Assembly: GCA_035290185.1 (NCBI GenBank)
Contig: DATDUW010000042.1
Location: 1 to 39,175, forward strand
Direction: 5' to 3'
DNA: 39,175 nt
From: DATDUW01 sp035290185
GTDB taxonomy: Bacteria; Patescibacteriota; Patescibacteriia; UBA9934; GWF2-40-263
The position numbers were made by a program, and so were the translations under genes. The stretch's first letter is position 1; each line of letters starts with the position of its first letter. The notes beneath the pieces were generated by a model, which saw only the letters and a list, made by a program, of their open reading frames with translations, was not told the DNA's origin and did not search any database. Positions 1 to 7,375 of the stretch are shown here, piece after piece.

Positions 1-496
1 CCGCCATAACATCGGGTTTCTTCTTATCGACGCCCTAGCACGCGAGCTTGGTGCTTCCTGGAAAAATCAAAAGACGTTTTCGGGTAAGGTTGCCGAGACG
101 TCGTTGGACGGGGAAAAAATCCTTCTCTTGAAACCCGAAACCTTCATGAATCTGTCCGGGAAATCCGTCGCGGCAACCGCATCTTTTTGGCATTTCTCTC
201 CTCAAAAAATGCTCGTAGTCCACGACGATGCTGATCTTCCGTTTGGCACCTTACGTTTCCGTGTCTCCGGCTCATCCGCTGGCCATCGCGGCATGACATC
301 GATTCTTTCATCTCTGGAAACCCAAGAGATTCCTCGCCTGCGCGTGGGCATTGGCCGGCCGGAAAATCCAACTATTCCGCTTGAAGCGTGGGTGCTTGGG
401 ACATGGGATCCTGAAGAGATCGCACGTCTACCCGACGTGACCAACGAAGTTCTCTCACTGCTAAAAATAAAAATAAAAGAGCCTGGAGTCGGTTAA
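1..496 (+). CDS. pth: Peptidyl-tRNA hydrolase, 5'-truncated by window edge
   Basis: Cytosolic enzyme that cleaves the ester bond of peptidyl-tRNAs dropped from the ribosome, recycling tRNA. The reading frame is open from base 2, where the first residues are RHNIGF, the family signature with the catalytic His (His20 in E. coli). About 18 N-terminal residues lie outside the window. Further family motifs are KPETFMNLSG (Asn68 equivalent) and HDDADLPFG (Asp93 equivalent). The later HNG motif, which carries Asn114 in E. coli, reads HRG here, so that Asn is replaced by Arg. The gene ends 3 bp before dprA, so the two are probably co-transcribed. An internal Met at 104 exists but is not the start, because the catalytic motif lies upstream of it. 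Confidence 0.95.
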   Translation, partial: RHNIGFLLIDALARELGASWKNQKTFSGKVAETSLDGEKILLLKPETFMNLSGKSVAATASFWHFSPQKMLVVHDDADLPFGTLRFRVSGSSAGHRGMTSILSSLETQEIPRLRVGIGRPENPTIPLEAWVLGTWDPEEIARLPDVTNEVLSLLKIKIKEPGVG

Positions 497-499
497 CCT

Positions 500-1621
500 A
501 TGGACGACGTCGGTTATCTCATCGCCATCCTGCGCTTCCCGCCATTGGGCCCCATACGGTGTGCGCGACTACGGGCGGCTTTTTCCCATTGGAAAGAAGT
601 TTTTATAGCCTCAGACGAAGCGCTGATGAACGCCGGAATAGAACCCAACATCGCAAGGGAATTCGTTAAAATGAGAGCATCACTGGACCCAGAACGAGAA
701 TGCAGCCTCCTGACATCACACAACGTCCAGGCCATTCCATGGGAAGATCCGCGTTATCCCGCCCTTCTTAAAACCATTCATGATCCGCCACCGATCCTGT
801 TCGTGCGTGGCTGTCTCCCTTCTCCGGATCTGCCGCGACTCGCGGTCGTTGGAACACGCAAACCAACGCCGTACGGACAGCGCGCTGTTCGGATAATCGT
901 GGAACCACTTGCGCGACAGGGCATGGTCATTGTCAGCGGCCTGGCCTACGGCATTGACGCATTTGCCCACGAAGCTGCTTGCCAAGCTGGCGGAAAAACC
1001 CTTGCTGTTTTAGGATCCGGTGTCGATGCACCGAGCGTTTATCCGGCGGGCCACCAGGCTCTTTCCGAACGAATTTTGGCATCCGGCGGCGCTATTCTTT
1101 CAGAATTTCCCATTGGAACACCCGCGTTAAAATTCCACTTTCCCTTTCGTAACCGCGTCATTGCCGGTTTATGTCAAGGCACACTCGTGATCGAGGCCGG
1201 AGTAACTTCAGGAGCTCTTATCACGTCCCACGCCGCGCTGGATGACGGCCGCGAAGTATTCGCCGTCCCGGGACCCTTCGATGCACTCTTTTCTGCCGGG
1301 CCTAACAATCTCATCAAAATGGGGGCGCATGTCGCGACACAACCCGATGATATTCTCTCTATCTTTCGAATGGAGCCGACTGTTTGCGCCTCTGCTCTTC
1401 CCATCCAAACGAAAAAATGTTCCGAACCGGATCCAAATCTTCCCCCGGCCTCTCCAACGGAAACAATCATCCTACAACACCTTTCCACGGAACCAATCCA
1501 CGCGGACGATCTAGCACGTGAACTCCATCTTCCGATCCCGACCGTAACAAGCGCTCTTCTCCTCATGGAAATGAAGGGGTCCGCACGACAGGTGGGTGGA
1601 ATGTATTACGTAAAAGGATAG
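500..1621 (+). CDS. dprA: DNA processing protein DprA/Smf
   Basis: DprA binds incoming single-stranded DNA and loads RecA during natural transformation; in organisms living on scavenged DNA it is usually kept. The 373-residue protein has an N-terminal helical part, then the Rossmann-like DNA_processg_A domain with VVGTRKPTPYG, the typical SGLAYGID motif, a GSGVD motif, and PFRNRVIAGL followed by EAGVTSGAL. The last 60 residues resemble the winged-helix DML1/DprA C-terminal domain. The ATG lies 3 bp after the pth stop, which fixes the start and suggests translational coupling. Length is normal for the family. Confidence 0.95.
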   Translation: MDDVGYLIAILRFPPLGPIRCARLRAAFSHWKEVFIASDEALMNAGIEPNIAREFVKMRASLDPERECSLLTSHNVQAIPWEDPRYPALLKTIHDPPPILFVRGCLPSPDLPRLAVVGTRKPTPYGQRAVRIIVEPLARQGMVIVSGLAYGIDAFAHEAACQAGGKTLAVLGSGVDAPSVYPAGHQALSERILASGGAILSEFPIGTPALKFHFPFRNRVIAGLCQGTLVIEAGVTSGALITSHAALDDGREVFAVPGPFDALFSAGPNNLIKMGAHVATQPDDILSIFRMEPTVCASALPIQTKKCSEPDPNLPPASPTETIILQHLSTEPIHADDLARELHLPIPTVTSALLLMEMKGSARQVGGMYYVKG

Positions 1622-1626
1622 AAAAA

Positions 1627-3423
1627 TCAGAATTTTTTTTCCGGACGTTCTCGCTGGGTCCCATGATACTTCTTCCACATCCTCTTAAACTCTTCCGAAC
1701 TTTTTAACAATTCACCCAACGTTCCAGAGGCAATAATCCGACCGTTTTTAAAAAAATACATCCGGTCAAACAAAGGGAGAAGATGCAGGCGGTGGACGGA
1801 AGAGATGATGGTTTTGTCCTTAAACGTGCGGAACACACCTTCGTAAATGAGCCGTTCATTTTTAACGTCCACACTGCTGGTCGGCTCATCCAAAAGCAGA
1901 ATGGGAAGTCTGGTTGCAGCAAGGATCCCCCGCGCCAAGGCCAAACGTTGTTTTTCTCCTCCACTCAGGTTCACTCCTTTTTCCACGATGGAGGATTCAA
2001 GACCCCTGGGAAGACGGCCAACGACTTCGGTAAAACAGGCCAAATCCATGGCCCGCTGAAGTTCTTTTTCCGTTATTGGGGCGCCGAACGTCATGTTCTC
2101 CCGAATCGTCGTGGCAAACAACTCTGGATCCTGCGGCACAAGGGTCACCTGCCGACTCACCGCTTCTAATTTTCCCCGCACAGGTTTGCTGTCGCAAAAC
2201 ACCTCAACATGGGATGGTTCGTACAGCCCGCGCAGAAGTTTCAATACCGTGGTCTTCCCTCCTCCACTCGCGCCAATGAAGGCGATCCGCTCCCCTCGGC
2301 GGAAGAAAAAGGAAACACCTTGTAGATGAGCTTCTTTCCCCTCTTCGGAATGGTAAGAAAATTGAAGGCTACGAATCCCGATCGTTTTCCACCGGGCGGA
2401 TAATCGGAAACGGTTCTTACGGCTAGGCACCACTTTGAATGATGTTGCTAGTTCTTCGGAATTCAAAACAGCTGTTTTTTGTTGGACGATGTCGCCATAC
2501 AGGTACGTAAACCGAAAAAAAATTTGTGAAATATTTTGAAGATAGCCGTAGAGAAGGTAGAGCGTCCCGATCAAAATCTCCACACCAAGGTGAAGCTGAA
2601 GAGCGACATAAGAAGCCAGAACAAACAGCGTCATGAGGGTACTACACTGGGAGACCAAAAACCATTTTGTCTCACTAACACGGACATTGTGAACGTAAAG
2701 GGGAAAGGGCGCCAAAATCTTTTTTCTAAGGGCTTTGGACGCCAGTTGTTCAACGCGAAGGGTAATAATCGTCCCAATATTACTTATGATGTCAAAAATT
2801 TTTGCAGCTGTCTCATTACCCATCCGATTTAAATCTTTGTACTGACGAATAAGAACACGATCAAACGCCATGACAAGCCCGAAGGTCCCGATCATGAGGA
2901 GGACAACGATGTAAGCGGCATGAATGTTAAAATAGGCTAAAATGAAATAGGAACCAATAAGACGGACCACGGAATTGATGACTTCATACGTGCGTGATCC
3001 ATATTCATAGAGTGCCTGTGTTCCCTTCCCAATCTTATCGATCGTGTCTCCGGAATGATGGTCTACATGCCAGGCAGATGGAAGGGACATGGTCCCGTCC
3101 AAAAGAAACTTCTTATAGTGGGCACTTGCAAGAAAAGCATTTCTATTCTCGATCACGCGCGCCGGACCATGAAACAACCAAAAAACTGGCCCGGTTAAAA
3201 GGAAGAGCGCAAACAAAAAAATGAGATAAGGAAGATTCGAAGGGACAAGACCGTGCTCTTGAATCGTATTAAAAATTTTCGCGACGAGAAACGGATCGAC
3301 AAGCTCAACCAATCCTGCCAACAAAAACAGGATAAAATAAAAAACAACCCTCTGCTGGTTTCCTTTTGAATACTTCCAGAGCTTCCAGGAAAGATAAAGA
3401 ACCGGATTGTTCCTCCAAGTCAT
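1627..3423 (-). CDS. ABC exporter, fused permease and ATPase (MsbA/MDR type)
   Basis: Membrane exporter half-transporter of 598 residues that should work as a homodimer. The N-terminal ~320 residues hold about six membrane helices (type IV ABC exporter fold). The ATPase follows: Walker A GASGGGKT at 384-391, Q-loop Gln431, signature LSGGE at 486-490, Walker B LPILLLDEPTS near 507-517 and the switch His in SSVHRLH. The substrate cannot be told from sequence; lipid, drug or peptide are all possible. It converges with dprA with only 5 bp between the two stop codons. It is not obviously in an operon. All catalytic motifs are intact. Confidence 0.93.
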   Translation of the reverse strand: MTWRNNPVLYLSWKLWKYSKGNQQRVVFYFILFLLAGLVELVDPFLVAKIFNTIQEHGLVPSNLPYLIFLFALFLLTGPVFWLFHGPARVIENRNAFLASAHYKKFLLDGTMSLPSAWHVDHHSGDTIDKIGKGTQALYEYGSRTYEVINSVVRLIGSYFILAYFNIHAAYIVVLLMIGTFGLVMAFDRVLIRQYKDLNRMGNETAAKIFDIISNIGTIITLRVEQLASKALRKKILAPFPLYVHNVRVSETKWFLVSQCSTLMTLFVLASYVALQLHLGVEILIGTLYLLYGYLQNISQIFFRFTYLYGDIVQQKTAVLNSEELATSFKVVPSRKNRFRLSARWKTIGIRSLQFSYHSEEGKEAHLQGVSFFFRRGERIAFIGASGGGKTTVLKLLRGLYEPSHVEVFCDSKPVRGKLEAVSRQVTLVPQDPELFATTIRENMTFGAPITEKELQRAMDLACFTEVVGRLPRGLESSIVEKGVNLSGGEKQRLALARGILAATRLPILLLDEPTSSVDVKNERLIYEGVFRTFKDKTIISSVHRLHLLPLFDRMYFFKNGRIIASGTLGELLKSSEEFKRMWKKYHGTQRERPEKKF

Positions 3424-3469
3424 ACGACAAAAAGGATAGCATGAAAAAAATTCTGATGGAATTTTTTCC

Positions 3470-3498
3470 TTGCACGTGGTCGGTTCTTGTGGTTTGAT
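3470..3498 (+). promoter_or_regulatory. Candidate sigma70-type promoter upstream of CBS fragment
   Basis: TTGCAC at 3470-3475 and TTTGAT at 3493-3498 are separated by 17 bp. They sit 35 bp upstream of the ATG of the CBS-domain fragment. The -10 matches the consensus at only four of six positions, so this is a moderate call. Confidence 0.35.
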
Positions 3499-3532
3499 GG
3501 AACCAAGAAAAATACCTTAATGCGTCCCTTCT

Positions 3533-3757
3533 ATGAAGGTCTCTGCTCTCATGAAGAGCCCCGTTCCGACCCTTTCGCCGGACACGACCTGGCGGGAAGC
3601 GGTTTCGGTCTTTATGCAAAATCGGCTTTCTGCGGCCCCGATCGTAGACGCCGGTGGGTCCTTCATCAACCGCTCCCTACCACGCTGGTTGTTCAACGAG
3701 TTTCTGGGGCGGTTTTCTATTAATCCACATCCATGCATATTCGTCGATTTTCCATGA
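3533..3757 (+). pseudogene. Truncated CBS-domain protein
   Basis: The first ~45 residues (MKVSALMKSPVPTLSPDTTW, then an EAVSVFMQNRLSAAPIVDAGG stretch) read as the first half of a CBS domain, the adenosyl-nucleotide sensing module. Normal CBS proteins of this kind continue with a GVISERDL-like strand and helix and a second CBS repeat. Here the sequence after about base 3670 loses all similarity and stops at 3757. The other two frames after the break do not restore it. The loss of homology lies at the left edge of the AT-rich block, so truncation by insertion or deletion is likely. The remaining 130 bp to the next gene (3758-3888) is AT-rich and holds no gene that I can see. A short expressed peptide cannot be excluded. 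Confidence 0.6.
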
Positions 3758-3888
3758 AATTTATTTGTGTTTAAACTAAATAGAGATTAAACATGCGTTC
3801 GTATAAGAGCCAAAATAAGGACAAAATCAGAAAACTTTTGGCCTAAGAACGAGTTGTGCGAAATTGACTTTTCGTTTCTTTTGTAAAG

Positions 3889-5076
3889 ATGAACATTTTG
3901 GGCTATTTTTTTAACGACATGAAAAAATTCTTAGCAAAAATCTACGCATTTAAATTCTTCGATGACTTCGTGCTGATTTATCCGTTATACGCTGTCATGT
4001 TTACTGACTTCAGCATGGAGCCATGGCAAGTGGCCACCCTTCTTGCAGTCTGGTCGACAACAGCATTTTTATTGGAAGTACCATCTGGAGTATGGGCTGA
4101 TAAATATTCACGAAAAAATATTCTATTCGTGGGCCAGATGATACGTTCTCTCGGTTATGCAAGCTGGTTACTATTTCCAAACTTCTGGGGTTTTTTGGTC
4201 GGTTTTGTACTTTGGGGAATAAAAAGTGCACTCACTTCCGGGACATTTCAAGCGTTAATCTACGACGAGCTGAAACTTTTTAACAGAGAAAAGGAATTCA
4301 CTAAAATCCTCGGCAGAACAAAAACAATATCTTTTACTGCAATCCTTGTCGCTTCAGCTCTTGCCTCTCCTGCGATACTACTAGGTTATCCTTTCGTGCT
4401 GGTTTTAAGCAGTGTTGCGGTTTTATTAGCTGGCATTATTATTGCCACGCTCCCAAAAGCACAAAAAGTGGAATCAACCCACGAAAAAGAATATTTTTCT
4501 ATCCTTAAACAAGGCTTAGAAGGTGTTTTCAAAAATACTGTTGTCTTTCGCCTGATCATGTTTCTGTCGCTGGCCTTCGCTTTGGGTGGCGCACTAGATG
4601 AATATTGGACAATTTTTGCTAACGAAGCAGGACTACCGAAATACGGGCTGGGACTTTTTCTCGCCCTGATGAGCAGCTCACAAGCGATAGCAAGTTTTGT
4701 AGCATATCGCTTTGAGAAACGGACAAACGATTTTTTTTATCTACTCTTTCTGCTAAACGGAATCTTACTATTTGTCGCTGGTTATTTGTTTGACATCCCA
4801 GCCCTTTTGTTACTTATTGCGTTCAGCTTTTTATTCACAATTATTCAAGTTGTATTCGAGGGTAGATTACAAGACTCTATTGCTTCCACGACGCGCGCCA
4901 CCATCTCTTCGGTAAGCGGTTTTTTTACTGAGATAGGAGTGCTCGTTGTATACTTCAGTTTCGGAGTGATAGCCCAGGTCAGCGACTACCGCAATGGTTT
5001 CCTGCTTTATGGGGTGATTGTGGCCACTTGTGGACTTATCTATACGCTTTTTGCCAAAAAAAATAGCCCTAAATAA
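3889..5076 (+). CDS. MFS transporter
   Basis: Integral membrane permease of 395 residues with about twelve predicted helices, full length for the major facilitator superfamily. The loop after helix 2 reads GVWADKYSRKN, a good match to MFS motif A (G-x3-D-x2-[GS]-R-[KR]). The early sequence YAFKFFDDFVLIYPLY resembles a group of permeases I associate with candidate-phyla genomes. The substrate is unknown. A second in-frame Met at 3919 (MKKFLAKIYAF) may be the true start, since neither candidate has a good Shine-Dalgarno site. Codon use is AT-rich relative to genes on both sides, in keeping with transfer. Confidence 0.85.
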   Translation: MNILGYFFNDMKKFLAKIYAFKFFDDFVLIYPLYAVMFTDFSMEPWQVATLLAVWSTTAFLLEVPSGVWADKYSRKNILFVGQMIRSLGYASWLLFPNFWGFLVGFVLWGIKSALTSGTFQALIYDELKLFNREKEFTKILGRTKTISFTAILVASALASPAILLGYPFVLVLSSVAVLLAGIIIATLPKAQKVESTHEKEYFSILKQGLEGVFKNTVVFRLIMFLSLAFALGGALDEYWTIFANEAGLPKYGLGLFLALMSSSQAIASFVAYRFEKRTNDFFYLLFLLNGILLFVAGYLFDIPALLLLIAFSFLFTIIQVVFEGRLQDSIASTTRATISSVSGFFTEIGVLVVYFSFGVIAQVSDYRNGFLLYGVIVATCGLIYTLFAKKNSPK

Positions 5077-5326
5077 TTGATAAAAATCAACATCACATAA
5101 CACGGCATATCTAGTTCAGAAATTTTGCAATAGAATAAAGCAAAGGATTGCAGAATTTCTTCACCTATATTTGCCTCCGTTTCACTATGGCAAACATCAA
5201 ATATACTGAAACGTTATGGTGAAATGCATGTTTTCCTTTTGGACCCTGGTTCAAAAAAAGAATTCAATTTTGTTTTTTTATTAATTTGACGGGGGTAATA
5301 AGGAATAATCCTTTAATTTTTAATGC

Positions 5327-6463
5327 ATGAATACAAAAATAGATACAATTATTATCGGCGGTGGCATATCTGGCCTAAGTGCGGCATATCACCTAAAAAA
5401 GCAAGGTGTAAATTTTAAATTAATTTCGGAAGATATCGGTGGTAGAATTCATGAATCAAAAGATGGCAATATACAATATGGCGCATACTACATCATGGAT
5501 ATTTACACATATACTAAGGAGTTTGCCAAAATCGGACGAAAAATTAAGCCGTCCGAATTAATTTTTCACAAGCGTGGCAAAGGCTACTCAATTATACAAA
5601 AATCATTCGTTAAATACATTCCTCAATCAATTAGGTTCGCTCTAATTTTGCGTAAATTCAAAAAACAATACCGCAATTTCAAAAAGGACTGTTGCAACAT
5701 CTCGCAAGCGGAAGTTATTCGAAGTAATCCATACTTATCAAAATTGTACAAAACAAACGCGGCAAAATTTATTAAAGACAATAAAATCAGCGATGTAGTT
5801 TGCCAATACATGGAAGAAGTTTTGCATGGCACAACTTTTACATCAGTTGATAAACTCAATGCTTTTACATTTCTTCAATTCTCTTTACCGTTAATCACTC
5901 CGATTCATGAGTTTGTATTAGATAAAAAGAAAATCATAAACGATTTTAAAAACGATGTCATCGTTGACACCGTTGATGGTCTAAAAAAAGAGGGTAATTT
6001 TTATGTCATAAATACTCAGAGCAAAACATACGAAGCGTCAAATGTCATCGTGGCAACGCCACCGCACATTTCAAAAAAGCTTCTTCACCTGAAAAATATT
6101 AAGGGTGCTGTTGATGCTCATATGTTTCATATAGTCGGGCAAGTGCAGGAAAAATGGTGCAAGGGTTATTGTAATTTATTTTCTGATGAAAATGACATGC
6201 TAGCGATTGCCTTTATGCCCGACCATTCGTGCCTGTTTTATTCGAAAAATCCAAATCCAGATTTTAGTAAATATTTTTACGATTTTAAAATTCTGGAATC
6301 AAAATATTGGAACCCAGCGTTCAATCTTGAAGGCAATGTCCTGTGGGACACTAAAATAGATGAGAATCTTTATTTAATTGGAGATCATAATGTTTGTGGG
6401 ATTGAGGATTCATTTATTACAGGAATTTACGCAGCTAATCAGGTAATCGCAAAAACAAACTAA
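5327..6463 (+). CDS. FAD-dependent amine-oxidase-like protein
   Basis: Cytosolic flavoprotein of 378 residues. The N-terminus IIIGGGISGLSAAYHL is a dinucleotide-binding Rossmann fold (GxGxxG form), followed by a GGRI motif typical of the amine oxidase/protoporphyrinogen oxidase/phytoene desaturase group. Near the C-terminus, LYLIGDHN plus a helix beginning FITGIYAANQVI matches the second FAD-contact region. The middle, substrate-binding part is not close to any family I can name. It is the most AT-rich gene here, rich in Lys, Ile and Asn. The start is taken at the first ATG before the Rossmann strand; the AAGGA element lies about 24 bp upstream, too far to be a convincing ribosome site. Confidence 0.8.
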   Translation: MNTKIDTIIIGGGISGLSAAYHLKKQGVNFKLISEDIGGRIHESKDGNIQYGAYYIMDIYTYTKEFAKIGRKIKPSELIFHKRGKGYSIIQKSFVKYIPQSIRFALILRKFKKQYRNFKKDCCNISQAEVIRSNPYLSKLYKTNAAKFIKDNKISDVVCQYMEEVLHGTTFTSVDKLNAFTFLQFSLPLITPIHEFVLDKKKIINDFKNDVIVDTVDGLKKEGNFYVINTQSKTYEASNVIVATPPHISKKLLHLKNIKGAVDAHMFHIVGQVQEKWCKGYCNLFSDENDMLAIAFMPDHSCLFYSKNPNPDFSKYFYDFKILESKYWNPAFNLEGNVLWDTKIDENLYLIGDHNVCGIEDSFITGIYAANQVIAKTN

Positions 6464-6563
6464 TAAGGAGTTTTAAATTTTGGGCATTCACCCCTGACCC
6501 ATCTGCCCAACATCCAAAACGGAAAAACAAAATTTGATTTTTTATTAAAAAATTTTTTCTTTT

Positions 6564-7034
6564 CTACATCTTCGAACGGAAATTTTTCTCCAACTTGGTC
6601 ATAGCTTTTTCTATTCGGTCCAATCGGGAAAAAATTTTTTGAAGACCGTGCCGCACTTCTTGAAGCTCCCATTCTTCTTCCTGAATTTCCTCTTCCGTCT
6701 TCTCAATCATCTTCTTTTCTCCCTTCAAACCGGAAATGATAATTTCGTTTCCGATAAAATTTGAAACAAACACCCCCGTGACAAGAAGCAGTATACTCCC
6801 GACAAAAAGAGAAAAAGGGGCATCCCACCACAATGATCCGTTATCCAGGCTGATTGTCTTGCTTACGACAGGAACAGAAAGGGCATTCATGATAAAATCC
6901 ATTCCGTGCCAAACTCCGCGCCAAAAGAGGACAATACCCACCCCTCCAATAAGCGCATAAAGAACAGGACGGCGACTCAACCAAAATCGCACCTTGTCTT
7001 CTAACGTATCAAAAAAGACGAACAATTTTTGCAT
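6564..7034 (-). CDS. Small membrane protein with C-terminal coiled coil
   Basis: Unrecognised 156-residue protein. It shows two hydrophobic helices, roughly residues 22-45 and 70-95, followed by a charged, heptad-like C-terminal half rich in Glu, Lys and Leu (EKTEEEIQEEEWELQ and on) that should form a coiled coil. It is probably an inner-membrane protein with a cytoplasmic coiled-coil tail. It starts 11 bp from the divergent small membrane protein at 7046, so both may share a regulatory region. No enzymatic motif is seen. Confidence 0.7.
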   Translation of the reverse strand: MQKLFVFFDTLEDKVRFWLSRRPVLYALIGGVGIVLFWRGVWHGMDFIMNALSVPVVSKTISLDNGSLWWDAPFSLFVGSILLLVTGVFVSNFIGNEIIISGLKGEKKMIEKTEEEIQEEEWELQEVRHGLQKIFSRLDRIEKAMTKLEKNFRSKM

Positions 7035-7045
7035 AATAAATATCT

Positions 7046-7375
7046 ATGTATCTTCGAAAACCAACACCCGCCCTCGCCGGGTTTCTCCAAGCCCTTGGCG
7101 TTGTTCTCTATTGCTCCCTCATCGGCGGTTTTTTCATGAATGTCATGCCCCTTCTCTTTGCATCGCCGCCAGAATTCCTGGGCTTTGCCTTTATGCTCAC
7201 CCTTTTTGTTTTGTCTGCCGGCATCACGGGATCCCTCGTTTTCGCCTATCCGGCCTATAACGCCTTCCGTCAGAAGGATTTTTCGTTTGCCTTAAAAACG
7301 CTCGGATTTACGTTTCTCTTCGGTATTCTCCTTCTTCTTTCGATTTTCGGATTCTCCCTGATCCTCTCTTCCTGA
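7046..7375 (+). CDS. Small hydrophobic membrane protein
   Basis: Unrecognised protein of 109 residues with three strongly hydrophobic segments (about residues 13-35, 45-70 and 84-107) and a short polar N-terminus. Its 3' end overlaps the 3' end of the SNF2 helicase gene on the other strand by 84 bp (7292-7375). The helicase tail in that overlap is a low-complexity Lys/Glu/Arg stretch, so the overlap costs neither gene a folded domain. The membrane pattern, the intact start, and the divergent membrane-protein neighbour make it likely to be a real gene rather than an antisense shadow. Confidence 0.65.
   Translation: MYLRKPTPALAGFLQALGVVLYCSLIGGFFMNVMPLLFASPPEFLGFAFMLTLFVLSAGITGSLVFAYPAYNAFRQKDFSFALKTLGFTFLFGILLLLSIFGFSLILSS

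Larger units (their letters stand above)
3758..6480. other. AT-rich block, probably acquired
   Basis: From about 3758 to 6480 the base composition falls sharply: sample 60-base lines in the FAD protein gene are 30-40 percent GC, while nearby housekeeping genes are around 50 percent. The block carries an MFS transporter and a FAD-dependent oxidoreductase, both on the plus strand. A truncated CBS gene lies at its left edge. A Shine-Dalgarno-like AAGGAG at about 6466 lies just after the last stop with no gene behind it. No integrase, transposase, terminal repeat or tRNA was seen at the edges. The 250 bp at 5077-5326 between the two genes is AT-rich and shows no gene. Confidence 0.5.
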
